Assembly (NCBI GenBank): GCA_027618475.1
Contig: JAQCEJ010000033.1
Span: 1 to 51,062, forward strand
Origin: Planctomycetota bacterium
GTDB taxonomy: Bacteria > Planctomycetota > Planctomycetia > Planctomycetales > Planctomycetaceae
Length of the DNA stretch: 51,062 bases
Direction: 5' to 3'
The position numbers and the translations under genes were made by a program. This document shows, piece after piece, positions 35,669 through 45,050 of this stretch. Position 1 is the first letter of the stretch, and every line of letters starts with the position of its first letter. A model generated the notes under the pieces. It ran no database searches. It was not told the origin of the DNA and worked only from the letters and a program-made list of their open reading frames with translations.

Positions 35669-36928
35669 TCAAGATCGCGTCAGGTCTCGGCCGGCTTTTT
35701 TTGACGCCGAACGCTTTTTTCGTTGCGAAGCCCTTTCTTCGCTTGGAGAATACATTTCAGACGCAATGAGTTTTGCGAGCTTGCGCCCGCTGACAGGCAT
35801 CGCGTATTCTTCGAAGTGAGTGGCGCGAACCCAGGCGTGTTCACGACTTTCGACCGGAGCAACAGTCGATCGACGCTGATGGTCGGTGACGTCGGCCAGG
35901 AAGCACACTAATCGTATACGGTAACGTGTGACATGATGGACGATTTCCGTCACCTTGCGATTGAATGTGATCTTCAAATTCCATTCGTCAGAAAAGCTTC
36001 TTTCGGCATCGTTCCAAAGTCGATTGATTTCGCGGGGAGAGAGAGACTCATCGGGCACACGGTCGGATCCCTGTGTGTAACGGGGAAAATCCCAAAGCCC
36101 CGCCCAGCGTACGCCCTGCGGACGCTGGTGAATGAGAAATCGATCGCCATCTCGAACAACGACGGCGGCCTCGATCGTCGATTCGATCGCCGGGCGAGTG
36201 GCCTGTAACGGAATCAGATGTTGTTCTCCTGTCGCGAAGGCACGACATTGCGACGTCAATGGGCAACCGGATGTGCATGATGGATTCTCTGCCGTGCAGA
36301 CCACCGCCCCCAAATCCATCAACGCCTGATTGAATTGTCCCGGTGCTTGTGTGGGCAGGATACGAGAGGCGAACTCCCAGAGCATCGTCTGTCCTCGGCT
36401 GGTTTTCGGCGAATGTCGATACCCGAGCAGCCGCGTGTACAACCTCAGCGTGTTGGCTTCTACAATCGGAGCACGAGCACCGAAAGCGAACGAAGCAATG
36501 GCACCCGCCGTGTATCGTCCGATTCCGGGAAGCGATTGCAGTCCCTCGGCGTCACGCGGGAACTCGCCATCATGTTCGGATAGGAGCAGTCGCGCGGTGC
36601 GGTGCAGATTTCTGGCCCGGCTGTAATAACCGAGCCCTTCCCACGCGTGCAGTACCTCGGCTTCATCCGCATGCGCTAACTCGATTAATGTAGGAAACCG
36701 CTGCATGAATCGCTGCAAATACGGAATGACCGCCGTCACCGTTGTTTGTTGCAGCATGATTTCGCGAATCCAGACGCGGTAGGCATCGCGTTCATCGCGC
36801 CAGGGAAGGTCGCGGCCATGGCGACTGTACCACGAGATGATCGATCGACGAAGACGGCGGAGCCAGACGGCGTCGGCTGAAAGGCCGATCGATTCCTGGT
36901 CGGAGGTGTCGTGCGTACGCGACGTCAT
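35669..36928 (-). CDS. mutY: A/G-specific adenine glycosylase (MutY)
   Basis: Base-excision repair enzyme that removes A opposite 8-oxoG. 419 residues from the ATG at 36928, where TSRTHDT starts a natural N-terminus; the longer frame upstream is not coding. The catalytic Glu is E56 in REIMLQQTTV, the helix-hairpin-helix is LQSLPGIGRYTAGAI (130-144), and the NUDIX-like C-terminal 8-oxoG-recognition domain runs from about 250 (AAVVVRDGDRFLIHQRP, GLWDFPR). Two oddities: the catalytic Asp of IxDGN is replaced by Glu157 in IVEANT, and the Fe-S cysteines 211, 218, 222, 228 have spacing C-x6-C-x3-C-x5-C where C-x6-C-x2-C-x5-C is usual. The tail is Lys/Arg-rich. Confidence 0.92.
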   Translation of the reverse strand: MTSRTHDTSDQESIGLSADAVWLRRLRRSIISWYSRHGRDLPWRDERDAYRVWIREIMLQQTTVTAVIPYLQRFMQRFPTLIELAHADEAEVLHAWEGLGYYSRARNLHRTARLLLSEHDGEFPRDAEGLQSLPGIGRYTAGAIASFAFGARAPIVEANTLRLYTRLLGYRHSPKTSRGQTMLWEFASRILPTQAPGQFNQALMDLGAVVCTAENPSCTSGCPLTSQCRAFATGEQHLIPLQATRPAIESTIEAAVVVRDGDRFLIHQRPQGVRWAGLWDFPRYTQGSDRVPDESLSPREINRLWNDAERSFSDEWNLKITFNRKVTEIVHHVTRYRIRLVCFLADVTDHQRRSTVAPVESREHAWVRATHFEEYAMPVSGRKLAKLIASEMYSPSEERASQRKKRSASKKAGRDLTRS

Positions 36929-37106
36929 GTCGAGAGTCCGTGATGGGTAAGTCGATCCTTCGATTGGTACTGCAATCCTTCGGTCGTGAGTGCAGTTCGG
37001 TCGGTCGGATGATACCATTTCAGCTGGAAGTCTGCATTCCCTGTGGAATGGATTCGACTCTCGGTTTGAAATCCTTTTCGCTTTCTTCGTAAGGATGAGA
37101 TGTGCG

Positions 37107-38246
37107 ATGTCTCGGCTCTTCGTGAGCAATTTCGATTTCGAACATCAGCTTCGTGAGGGGGATAGCTTCACATTACCGCTGCATTTGTGGCGTCGAAATG
37201 TCGAGTTGTCGTTTCTCTGGTTCGCATTGGCCGATGATGGCGACGCTATCGTGATCGACGCCGAGGTCGATACAGGTTTCTGTGAATCGATGCAGAAAAG
37301 AGGTTTGGCGCGGGTGCAAGTCGTTACGTCCCGCGTGGGAATTCCGGGAGGAATGGATCTCTGCCCGTGGGGATGGTCGCGCAGCGTGCAGCGATGGGGC
37401 TCGCAACGCGGCTGCCTGATGCATGCGCCGGATGAAAACGCCATCGTGCGCGTGAACTCTCGCCGGTTTTCGTTTTCTCATGAACGGGCTTGGGGTCTGG
37501 CGTTACCCGCTGCGGAAGAATTTGTGGAACTCGACTCATTGCGTCAACACCTGCACGACGTCTGCCGACCGGAGACGCGATGGGTGATTAAAGCGGAATT
37601 CGGTATGTCCGCCCGCGAACGGATTCTGGGAACAGGACCGTTCGTATCGACCGGTGATGTGAACTGGATGTCTCGCCGACTGGCACGCGGACAACGATTG
37701 TATTTTGAACCGTGGGTCGAAAAAATGGTTGAAGCAGGGTTACAGTATTCCATTCCGACTTCGGGTGAGCCGCAATTCATCGGTTGTACCGAACTCCTCA
37801 CCGATGGGCGGGGCCAATATCGAGGCAGCCGCTGGTGCGACCGTCGGCATGTCGAATGGGAATCGGAAATCGAAAGCGGAATGCAATTGGTTCGCGAGGT
37901 GCAGCGCGCGGGGTATTTTGGTCCAATAGGAATCGATGCGATGAAATACCGCGATGACACCGGTGAGATTCGAAGTCGACCGATACAGGACATCAATGCC
38001 CGCTGGACTATGGGGAGAATGGCATATGAGTGCCAGCGTTTTGTACCCCCTGGTCAATGTTTTTCGTTGTTGCACGTCGCTGCGCCGGATGATCCTTCAA
38101 CGCTATCGACAAGCGACGTTATCGGACTGCTACCGGATCATCTGATCTGGCATGGGGGACGGCGTGAAAGACTGAAACAGCAAATCTATCTGCTCTGGGC
38201 AGAGTCCGAAGAGGTTCTCGCTGCGAAGGAAAAAGCGATCGTCTAA
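37107..38246 (+). CDS. ATP-grasp-like protein, unknown substrate
   Basis: 379 residues from the ATG at 37107, with AAGGATGAG just upstream; an ATG at 37095 is also possible. The middle and C-terminal parts resemble an ATP-grasp ligase: WVIKAEFGMSARERILG (phosphate-binding/ATP-lysine strand), RLYFEPWVEKMVEAGLQYSI, GYFGPIGIDAMKYRDD and QDINARWTMGR, where Asp and Asn may bind metal. The N-terminal ~130 residues do not resemble a named domain. Such proteins usually join an acid to an amine or thiol, but the substrate is not predictable. It lies between mutY (divergent) and a CbiX-like gene 40 nt downstream, with which it may be co-transcribed. Confidence 0.7.
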   Translation: MSRLFVSNFDFEHQLREGDSFTLPLHLWRRNVELSFLWFALADDGDAIVIDAEVDTGFCESMQKRGLARVQVVTSRVGIPGGMDLCPWGWSRSVQRWGSQRGCLMHAPDENAIVRVNSRRFSFSHERAWGLALPAAEEFVELDSLRQHLHDVCRPETRWVIKAEFGMSARERILGTGPFVSTGDVNWMSRRLARGQRLYFEPWVEKMVEAGLQYSIPTSGEPQFIGCTELLTDGRGQYRGSRWCDRRHVEWESEIESGMQLVREVQRAGYFGPIGIDAMKYRDDTGEIRSRPIQDINARWTMGRMAYECQRFVPPGQCFSLLHVAAPDDPSTLSTSDVIGLLPDHLIWHGGRRERLKQQIYLLWAESEEVLAAKEKAIV

Positions 38247-38286
38247 AGCGGACCGACGACATATGATGGGAAATCGATAAATCATA

Positions 38287-38667
38287 ATGAATGATTCAAC
38301 AAAAAAAACGGGAATCTTGCTCATCGCTCACGGCAGTCGGCGCGAGTCGGCGAATGCCGATCTCGTCATGTTGGCTGACCTGGTTCGAGAGCGTCGGCCC
38401 AATGAATATGTCGATATCGCTTACCTGGAACTCGCCGAGCCGACAATTCCGCAAGGAATCGAACGCTGCCTCGCCTCCGGAGCGGATCGCGTGTTGATGT
38501 TGCCCTATTTTCTCTCGTCCGGTGCGCACGTGACGACCGATTTAGAGCGCTTTCGTGAAGAGTTCGCGAAAGCACATCCACTACATGAGTTTGTGGTGTG
38601 TGCTCCGTTGGGATTACACCCGCTGATCGTTGATATCGTGTTGGATCGACTTGCGGAATGGGAGTGA
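38287..38667 (+). CDS. CbiX/SirB-like chelatase (short form)
   Basis: 126 residues, the size of the single-domain CbiX(S)/SirB chelatases. The N-terminal metal-ligand motif is LLIAHGSRRESAN (His near residue 15). The middle has YLELAEPTIPQGIERCLASGA, and the second conserved segment is VLMLPYFLSSGAHVTTDL with His near residue 81. Members insert Co2+, Ni2+ or Fe2+ into sirohydrochlorin; the metal cannot be told here and no cobalamin or siroheme genes adjoin. It follows the ATP-grasp-like gene by 40 nt and is convergent with the RND-type gene. Confidence 0.85.
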   Translation: MNDSTKKTGILLIAHGSRRESANADLVMLADLVRERRPNEYVDIAYLELAEPTIPQGIERCLASGADRVLMLPYFLSSGAHVTTDLERFREEFAKAHPLHEFVVCAPLGLHPLIVDIVLDRLAEWE

Positions 38668-38712
38668 GCCGCAGGATGTGTCCACCGGCATCATCACAGG
38701 GGGAGTCTCTCA

Positions 38713-40941
38713 CTACACTTTCAATGTGCGTAGCAGGATGGGGAGCAACACGAGGTTGCCAATCAGGCCGCCGAGCATGGCAAGGCTGACCAGCAGTCCG
38801 AAATAAACGAGTGGAATGAACTGTGAAATGGTCAATACCGAAAAGCCGGCGATAAGAGCAAACGTGGCGAAGACCAGCGCCTCTCCGACGTTGCTCTGCG
38901 TTTCATCCAATGCCTGGGCGATTGAAAGCCCCTTTTTACGGGCACGCAAATATCCTGTGATGTAATGGATGCTCGAATCGACGGTCAGCCCCATCGAAAC
39001 GCTGGCGATCATCGCCGTTCCCATATTGATCGGCGAGCCGATCCAACCGAGGCCCCCCATCAAGAGTACGATGGGAAATCCATTGGGAATTAACGAGAGC
39101 AGGCCGATGCGAACACTGCGGAAGGCGACCATCATCATCGTCATAATCGCCGCCGCCGAGATGCTGAAACTGATAAGCTGATCGCCCAGCAGGCTTTCAA
39201 TCAGAAACGTAAATAAGACAAATGTCCCTGTTACTTTATGTTCGGGGAAGTATTTCGACGACGTTCTGGTAACTTCTTCCAACAGGTATCGCTTTTGTGC
39301 CGAGGGTTGTCGTTCGAGCGACCGCAGAATGACGCGCATCCGATTTTTTTCTGCGTTGTATAATCCGGGGAGTAACTCGGGCTGATATTCCTGCAATCGT
39401 TCGAGCTTGGCCCGCAGTCGGTTTCCAAAGGGATTCACGACGGGAATGATATCAAGCGTATCGGAAAGCGTGATAACTTTCGTCAGACCCGGCTTGCCGT
39501 TCACTTCGATGGTCTTCAAGTCGTCTGCAAACTTGCGGACCTGGTCGAGATAGTCTTCTGTCAAGGGATCGGGTGCAGGAAAGTTGACTTCCCATGACGA
39601 CGTTCCCCCCATGCGAGATTCGACGAATTCGAGTCCGGCGACCATCGGGCTCGACGCACGAAAGTTTTTCGAAAAATCGGTTTCGACCTCGAGGCGAAAA
39701 GTACCAAATGCAAAAAATACCACGACGGCGGTAATCAACCAGAACAACGATTTTCGATGACGTCCGACGAACAGACTCGACCAGTTGAGCATGCGGTCGA
39801 GCCGTGTATCGACGGGAGGAATATAAGGATCGGGAAGCCATTTTCCCTTCAGTGTGCCGGCAGGAACCAGTCCGACCACAGCCGCGAGAACGATCACCGT
39901 ACCAAGACTCATGGTCAGACCGAAACTCTGAACCGGAACGACACGGCTCGACAACAACGAGGCGAAGCCGGCCATCGTGGTCGTGGTCGTCCAGAAGATG
40001 GGACCGGTCATCTCCATCGTTGTGATCCGAAATGATCGTTGCTGATCGCACATTCGACGAAGTTCGCGATAGTGCAACGTAATGTGCATTACAGTGGCAA
40101 TCGAGATGACGGTGACCAGCGAATTGAGCAGCGTGCTCACCATGCTGAGCTCGACGCCGCAGAGCACCAGAATGGCTTTGGTAAACAAAATGGTCGCCCA
40201 GACCACAAGCAACGGAAGCAGCACCCAGCGAAGATTACGAAAATAAAGCAGGAGCACGGCGCCCAGAATGCCGAGCGATACATGAAACAGCAATTCGCCG
40301 TCTTCTCGTACGTACCGAAAGGTCTCGTGAACGAGCATCGGTTCACCGACGATAACCGGCGACGTGGTGCTTTCCGTAGCGGGGGAATAATCGCGGATGA
40401 CCTCGTGGATTTGCTGGAATGTTTCTGTGCGCGTCGCCGGTGAGGTGTCGGCAGAATGCAGCCTCAAAACGACGGCGGTGGTGACGTCGTCTTCGAGACC
40501 GAGAAACACACCGCGAAAGAGTTCTTTTAATTCTTCATCCTTAGTGCGTAGCAGTAATCTCTGAATGAAGTTGGCATCGACAGGCGCAATCGCATCGGCG
40601 AGACATTGCGTCGACGCTCCCACGACGCCGGGAACTTTCGCCAACTGTCGGGCGAAGGCACGGTTTCGTTCGTATCCTTCAATGGTGAAAAGTTCGGGAT
40701 CGGAATACGCCACCAACACCAGTTCGTCGCCTCCGAAGAGCGCTTTGCTTTCGAGATAATCGAGCAGATGCGGATCGTCGGGGGCATATAACGTCTCGAT
40801 CGATTCCTGATAAACCAGGCGTTGGGATATTGGCCAGGCAACAATGATGAGCGCGACGGTGAGGATCAACAAGCTGCGCGATCGAAGGATAAGAAAATCT
40901 GCCCAGCGCGCCAGGAAACCGGTTGATTCGCGTACCGACAT
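38713..40941 (-). CDS. RND/MMPL-superfamily exporter
   Basis: 742 residues from the ATG at 40941, after which a short basic stretch precedes the first helix; earlier Mets at 40983 and 40947 are less likely. Two repeated halves, each with one N-terminal helix, a large external loop and a cluster of five helices, twelve helices in all, as in the MMPL/SSD group. The beginning LVYQESIETLYAPDDPHLLDYLESKALFGGDELVLVAY is typical of hopanoid- or lipid-exporter-like RND proteins of this subgroup, and the second half has SMGLTVDSSIHYITGYLRARKKG. Substrate unknown. No periplasmic adaptor or outer-membrane partner gene adjoins, consistent with MMPL-like function. Confidence 0.9.
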   Translation of the reverse strand: MSVRESTGFLARWADFLILRSRSLLILTVALIIVAWPISQRLVYQESIETLYAPDDPHLLDYLESKALFGGDELVLVAYSDPELFTIEGYERNRAFARQLAKVPGVVGASTQCLADAIAPVDANFIQRLLLRTKDEELKELFRGVFLGLEDDVTTAVVLRLHSADTSPATRTETFQQIHEVIRDYSPATESTTSPVIVGEPMLVHETFRYVREDGELLFHVSLGILGAVLLLYFRNLRWVLLPLLVVWATILFTKAILVLCGVELSMVSTLLNSLVTVISIATVMHITLHYRELRRMCDQQRSFRITTMEMTGPIFWTTTTTMAGFASLLSSRVVPVQSFGLTMSLGTVIVLAAVVGLVPAGTLKGKWLPDPYIPPVDTRLDRMLNWSSLFVGRHRKSLFWLITAVVVFFAFGTFRLEVETDFSKNFRASSPMVAGLEFVESRMGGTSSWEVNFPAPDPLTEDYLDQVRKFADDLKTIEVNGKPGLTKVITLSDTLDIIPVVNPFGNRLRAKLERLQEYQPELLPGLYNAEKNRMRVILRSLERQPSAQKRYLLEEVTRTSSKYFPEHKVTGTFVLFTFLIESLLGDQLISFSISAAAIMTMMMVAFRSVRIGLLSLIPNGFPIVLLMGGLGWIGSPINMGTAMIASVSMGLTVDSSIHYITGYLRARKKGLSIAQALDETQSNVGEALVFATFALIAGFSVLTISQFIPLVYFGLLVSLAMLGGLIGNLVLLPILLRTLKV

Positions 40942-41199
40942 AACCATCAATTCAATGCAATGAGCCGCGCTAGGGGCGGACAATAAAGAGCTTGTGTGAA
41001 TAGAAAGTCGAACAGGTCACTTTCATTCCGCTGCCATTCCCACGGAGTGTATTGCCCGCCGCCCGATATGAACAGTCAAGAGTCGTCGATTGAGTGCTCC
41101 GACTGCGGCTGATATAGTGCCCCCTGTTTTCGCCAGGTTGTCGCATCGAGACATTCAGAGTGGCATTTCGTTCGCTGGACCGATTCGAGAGGGAGTGCA

Positions 41200-42099
41200 A
41201 TGACGGGGACAAACGCCTTGTTGACGACGGAGATTCCGGGCATGCCCGTCCGTCGGGGAAAAGTACGCGACGTATATGATTTCGGCGATCGACTGATGAT
41301 CGTGGCGACCGACCGCATCAGCGCATTCGATTGGATTTTGCCCGACGGTATTCCGGATAAGGGGAGGATTCTCACCAGTATCAGCCTGATGTGGTTCGAT
41401 CGGCTTGGTGTGGCTCATCATTTGCTCGATACAGCCCTCGATGGCGTGGCACTTCCTGACAGTGTCGATCGTGCGCCGTTATTGGGGCGGGTGATGGTCG
41501 TCAAAAAGGCGAAGGTCGTTCCGATCGAATGCGTCGTTCGCGGCTATCTCGCCGGTTCCGGCTGGAAAGAGTATCGCCAGTCGCAATCGGTTTGCGGCGT
41601 ACCGTTACCGGCAGGGCTTACGGAAAGCGAGCGCTTGCCCGAACCGATATTCACTCCTGCCACGAAAGAAGAGAGCGGACATGACGAAAACATCTCTTTC
41701 GAACGAATGGTTGAAATTGTCGGTGCCGAAACGTCGGAACGGTTGAAAGCGTTAAGCCTCAAGATCTATCAGGCGGCGTCGGAATATGCCCTGACCAAAG
41801 GGATCATTATCGCCGATACCAAGTTCGAATTTGGTTTTCACGAAGGAGAGTTATTATTAGTAGACGAAGTACTGACTCCCGATAGTTCGCGATTCTGGCC
41901 TGTGGATGAGTACCGGACAGGAGTTTCTCCTCCCAGCTTCGACAAGCAATTCGTAAGGAATTGGCTGGAAACGACAACGTGGGACAAAAACAGCCCCCCT
42001 CCCCGGATGCCTCCCGAAATCGCGATCCGAACCCGCGAAAAATATGCAGAAGCCCATTTACGGCTGACGGGAATGCCATTCGCGGTAGATGCGTCGTAA
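41200..42099 (+). CDS. purC: Phosphoribosylaminoimidazole-succinocarboxamide synthase (PurC)
   Basis: Joins CAIR and aspartate with ATP to form SAICAR in de novo purine synthesis, the step after PurE. 299 residues, with the family motifs GKVRDVYDFGDRLMIVATDRISAFD (20-45), VVRGYLAGSGWKEY, the IFTPATKEESGHDENIS stretch near 165, IIIADTKFEFGF near 210, DEVLTPDSSRFWP and the substrate-binding SFDKQFVRNW near 248. It is the longer (yeast-like) class rather than the ~240-residue bacterial type. The gene stands alone: purE and purK are 34 kb away. The ATG is preceded by GAGAGGGAGTGCA. Confidence 0.97.
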   Translation: MTGTNALLTTEIPGMPVRRGKVRDVYDFGDRLMIVATDRISAFDWILPDGIPDKGRILTSISLMWFDRLGVAHHLLDTALDGVALPDSVDRAPLLGRVMVVKKAKVVPIECVVRGYLAGSGWKEYRQSQSVCGVPLPAGLTESERLPEPIFTPATKEESGHDENISFERMVEIVGAETSERLKALSLKIYQAASEYALTKGIIIADTKFEFGFHEGELLLVDEVLTPDSSRFWPVDEYRTGVSPPSFDKQFVRNWLETTTWDKNSPPPRMPPEIAIRTREKYAEAHLRLTGMPFAVDAS

Positions 42100-42432
42100 T
42101 CGAGCCATGGGTGATAGAAACGGTCGTTTTTTGCATTATATCCCCGAAAAACAGACGAAGATCGCGGGCCGAAGTGCATATGTGCTTTCATTGATCCGTT
42201 GTGTTATTGCCTCCCTAATGCAGCGAATCTGGGGCTTTTGAGGGATGGATTGGCAAGATTTTCGGAGAATCTGAAAAATAACGTTTACTAAATCTGTTCT
42301 GATCGAACATAATAGGGAGGCTCTCGGGTGAGCTTATAATATGTCGTGAACCCCCAAGTTGATCCCATTCGGGTACGTCAATTCTAAGATCGGTTTTTGA
42401 AGCGTCATTGGGGAAACGAACGGGGCACAACC
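42100..42432. promoter_or_regulatory. Intergenic region upstream of the kinase gene
   Basis: About 330 nt without a recognisable gene. A TATAAT hexamer occurs at 42335-42340 with no clear -35 element. It may be the kinase promoter. Confidence 0.3.
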
Positions 42433-44130
42433 ATGAACAAACCGACGTCAGACAGCTCGACCAACGCAGATTCTCGGAAGCAGGTTTCCACCAGCGATAC
42501 CTCGTCAGACGATTTGGATGCCACATTTATCCCCGACACCGATTCGTCGGCAGAGGTTTCGAATCAAGGGAGTGGTGAATCCGCATCGCAGAAACCGGCT
42601 CAACAGAAATCGGCCCCGCCGAAAAAATCGCCGAAAAAAGTGAATCAACTTGGTGAATTCAAGCTCATCAAGAAGCTGGGGCAGGGGGGCATGGGCGAGG
42701 TCTTTCTCGCCACTCAGGTAGGACTCGATCGCAAAGTCGCCATTAAGGTTCTGGCCAAGCAGTTCGCTAAAAAACCGGATTTTGTTCAACGGTTTTATCG
42801 TGAAGCCCGGTCGATGGCCAAACTCGACCATCCGCATATCGTACGCTGCTATTCGGTTGGCGAAGCGATCGGCGTTCATTATGTCGCCATCGAATTTATC
42901 GACGGACTGAGCATGCAGAAGTGGATGGACAAGCTCGGACAGCTTTCGGTCGGCGACGCATTGCATTGTACGATCGTCGGTGCCGAAGCGTTGCAGCATG
43001 CGCACGAACTCGGTCTTATTCACCGCGACATCAAACCCGATAATATGCTCGTCACCAGTAACGGCATTCTTAAAGTCGCCGACATGGGACTTGCCAAAGC
43101 GATGGACGAAGACGTCTCGATGACCCAGAGCGGCACTGGGATGGGAACTCCGCTGTATATGGCACCCGAACAGGCCCGCAACGCCAAACATGTCGACCTG
43201 CGGACCGATATCTACGCACTGGGTTGCACGCTGTATTACTTTCTCACCGGCAAGTTGCCGTTCACCGGCGAAAATACGATGGAACTGATTATCGCCAAGG
43301 AAAAAGGGCAATTTACTCCCGCACGCCGCCTGAATTCTGAAATCCCCGAACGTCTCGATCTGATGATCGACAAGATGATCAGCAAAGATCCCAAGCACCG
43401 TTACGCCACCTGCGCCGAAATCATCAAAGATCTCGAAAGCCTGGGCCTTGATAACCCCTCGCTGACGTTCATTACCGAGACGGGTGCCGAAGCGGCCTCG
43501 CGTGCATCGACTGTCGGACGTCGCAGCAGTCCCACGATTGCTCCACAAGGACTCACCCAGCCCCCGACCCACTCGTCGAAATCGCGACACGCGAAGTCGC
43601 ATGCGGCCGAAGATGTTTCGGAACACGTCTTCGATACACCGAATCAACTCTGGTTTGTTCGTTATACGAACAGCGAAGGTCGCGTGACGGTTTCGAAAAT
43701 GACCAGCACCCAGATCAAACAGGCCGTTCGCTCGGGGCTGGTCGATCTCCGCGCGCGAGCCAGCCTCACGTCCAATGGCGATTTTCTCCCACTGGCACAT
43801 TACGCCGAATTCGAGTCGGCAATGCGCGGGCAGGTGGTCAAGACTAAAGCAGAGGCCCGGTCTCATGGTCTGGCCGAGGAATTCAAAAAACTCGACCGCC
43901 AGTATGGACGTCGAAAATATTGGCGGATGCTGCAAAACTTCATTCAGAGTACGTTAGGAGCTTTCAGCTTCATCCTCTACATTGCCGTTCTCTGTGGCAT
44001 TGGGTATCTCGGTTACAAGTACATCCCGGTGATCTATCAAACGGTTGCTACCAAATATAATCTGACGGCCCCATCGACGGATGATGCCGCAACCGATGAG
44101 ACTCCCACCGATCCCGAAGCACCTCAATAG
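42433..44130 (+). CDS. Hanks-type Ser/Thr protein kinase with membrane anchor
   Basis: 565 residues from the ATG at 42433. A disordered Ser/Pro/Lys-rich N-terminus (1-72) precedes the kinase domain (about 75-335): Gly loop GQGGMG 83-88, Lys105 in AIKVL, HRDIKPDN at 197-204, activation-loop DMG at 217-219 in place of DFG, and APE at 244-246. All catalytic residues are present, so it should be active. After a linker, residues about 395-455 (LWFVRYTNSEGR to FLPLAHYAEFE) look like a GYF_2/DUF4339-type module. One membrane helix (about 515-540, AFSFILYIAVLCGIGYLGYKYI) and a short acidic tail follow. The kinase is therefore cytoplasmic and membrane-tethered. Its targets are unknown. Confidence 0.92.
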   Translation: MNKPTSDSSTNADSRKQVSTSDTSSDDLDATFIPDTDSSAEVSNQGSGESASQKPAQQKSAPPKKSPKKVNQLGEFKLIKKLGQGGMGEVFLATQVGLDRKVAIKVLAKQFAKKPDFVQRFYREARSMAKLDHPHIVRCYSVGEAIGVHYVAIEFIDGLSMQKWMDKLGQLSVGDALHCTIVGAEALQHAHELGLIHRDIKPDNMLVTSNGILKVADMGLAKAMDEDVSMTQSGTGMGTPLYMAPEQARNAKHVDLRTDIYALGCTLYYFLTGKLPFTGENTMELIIAKEKGQFTPARRLNSEIPERLDLMIDKMISKDPKHRYATCAEIIKDLESLGLDNPSLTFITETGAEAASRASTVGRRSSPTIAPQGLTQPPTHSSKSRHAKSHAAEDVSEHVFDTPNQLWFVRYTNSEGRVTVSKMTSTQIKQAVRSGLVDLRARASLTSNGDFLPLAHYAEFESAMRGQVVKTKAEARSHGLAEEFKKLDRQYGRRKYWRMLQNFIQSTLGAFSFILYIAVLCGIGYLGYKYIPVIYQTVATKYNLTAPSTDDAATDETPTDPEAPQ

Positions 44131-44309
44131 TGACCGGCGAGAAATCGTCGAACTCTTGCAAACCGTTTTATAACCCTCTGAACGCTGGGTCATTCAAAGC
44201 AATTTGGATGATCCTTCCTTCGCCAACCGGGATATGAAACCCGTTCTCGTATCACGTACGATTGTCTTGCGGTGCGCATTTCAGATATCATTTCACGAAG
44301 GAGAAAATG

Positions 44310-45050
44310 ATGTCGAAATTTGCCGTCATCCTCGCCGCGGCGGGGAAGAGTTCCCGTTTTCAGGAACATCGCAAGAAAAAGCCGTTCGTCGAACTCGCGG
44401 GCCGACCGGTGTGGGTTCGCTCCGCCGAGTTATTCACGAATCGTGACGATGTCGTTCAGTCGATCATCGCGGTCGACCCCGACGATCTCGATTGGTTCAA
44501 GGAAAAATTCCGTCCGAACCTGGCATTCATGAACATCGACATCATCACAGGGGGAGCCGAACGAGCCGATACCGTGCAGAAGGCGCTCTCTCATGTAAAA
44601 CCCGACGCCGAATTCGTCGCCGTACACGATGCGGCCAGACCACTCATCGTCGGCGAGTGGATCGACGAACTGTTTGCGGCGGCGGAGAAACACGGAGCCG
44701 CCATTCCTGCCGTACCGGTCACCAGCACCCTCAAGCGGGTGGGAAGCGATCACCTTATCGAAGAGACCGTTCCACGCGACAAGTTGTGGATGGCTCAAAC
44801 GCCGCAGGTTTTTCGACGCGAATTGCTGATGGAGGCGTTTGCCAAACGGGGGGATTTTCAAGCAACCGATGAAGCCCAGCTTGTCGAGCGTCTGGGAGAA
44901 AAGGTCGCCATCGTTCCCGGCCACGCGATGAACATCAAGATTACAACCGCCGAAGATTTCCGCATGGCCGAGTCGCTGGTCAATGCCCTTCCTAAAAAAA
45001 CGCTGAGGGCTCTTCACCCGTTTTCGGATGAAGAGCCGAGGTTTTTGTGA
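44310..45050 (+). CDS. ispD: 2-C-methyl-D-erythritol 4-phosphate cytidylyltransferase (IspD)
   Basis: Third step of the MEP isoprenoid pathway. 246 residues from the ATG at 44310 (AAGGAG lies 6 nt upstream; ATG 44307 is the alternative). CTP-binding VILAAAGKSSRF near residues 6-17, catalytic Lys in KKKPFVELAGRP, GGAERADTVQKAL near 86, VHDAARPLI near 110 and AQTPQVFRRELL near 163 match the family; TDEAQLVERLG and IKITTAEDFRMAE complete it. Compared with the classical LAAAGxGxRM loop this one reads AGKSSRF, a small variation. The last codons are also the stem of a terminator-like hairpin at 45008-45045. Confidence 0.93.
   Translation: MSKFAVILAAAGKSSRFQEHRKKKPFVELAGRPVWVRSAELFTNRDDVVQSIIAVDPDDLDWFKEKFRPNLAFMNIDIITGGAERADTVQKALSHVKPDAEFVAVHDAARPLIVGEWIDELFAAAEKHGAAIPAVPVTSTLKRVGSDHLIEETVPRDKLWMAQTPQVFRRELLMEAFAKRGDFQATDEAQLVERLGEKVAIVPGHAMNIKITTAEDFRMAESLVNALPKKTLRALHPFSDEEPRFL
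45008..45045 (+). terminator. Intrinsic terminator overlapping the ispD 3' end
   Basis: GGCTCTTCA (45008-45016) pairs perfectly with TGAAGAGCC (45029-45037); inside, CCG and CGG add three pairs around a TTTT loop. After GAGG, a run of five T occurs at 45041-45045. The structure lies within the last 14 codons of ispD, so protein-coding and termination functions share the sequence. Confidence 0.65.

Noticed and set aside
42505-43935. 476-codon open frame antisense to the kinase gene
   Set aside because: It mirrors the coding strand of a clear kinase and has no recognisable motif; codon structure of the plus strand explains it.
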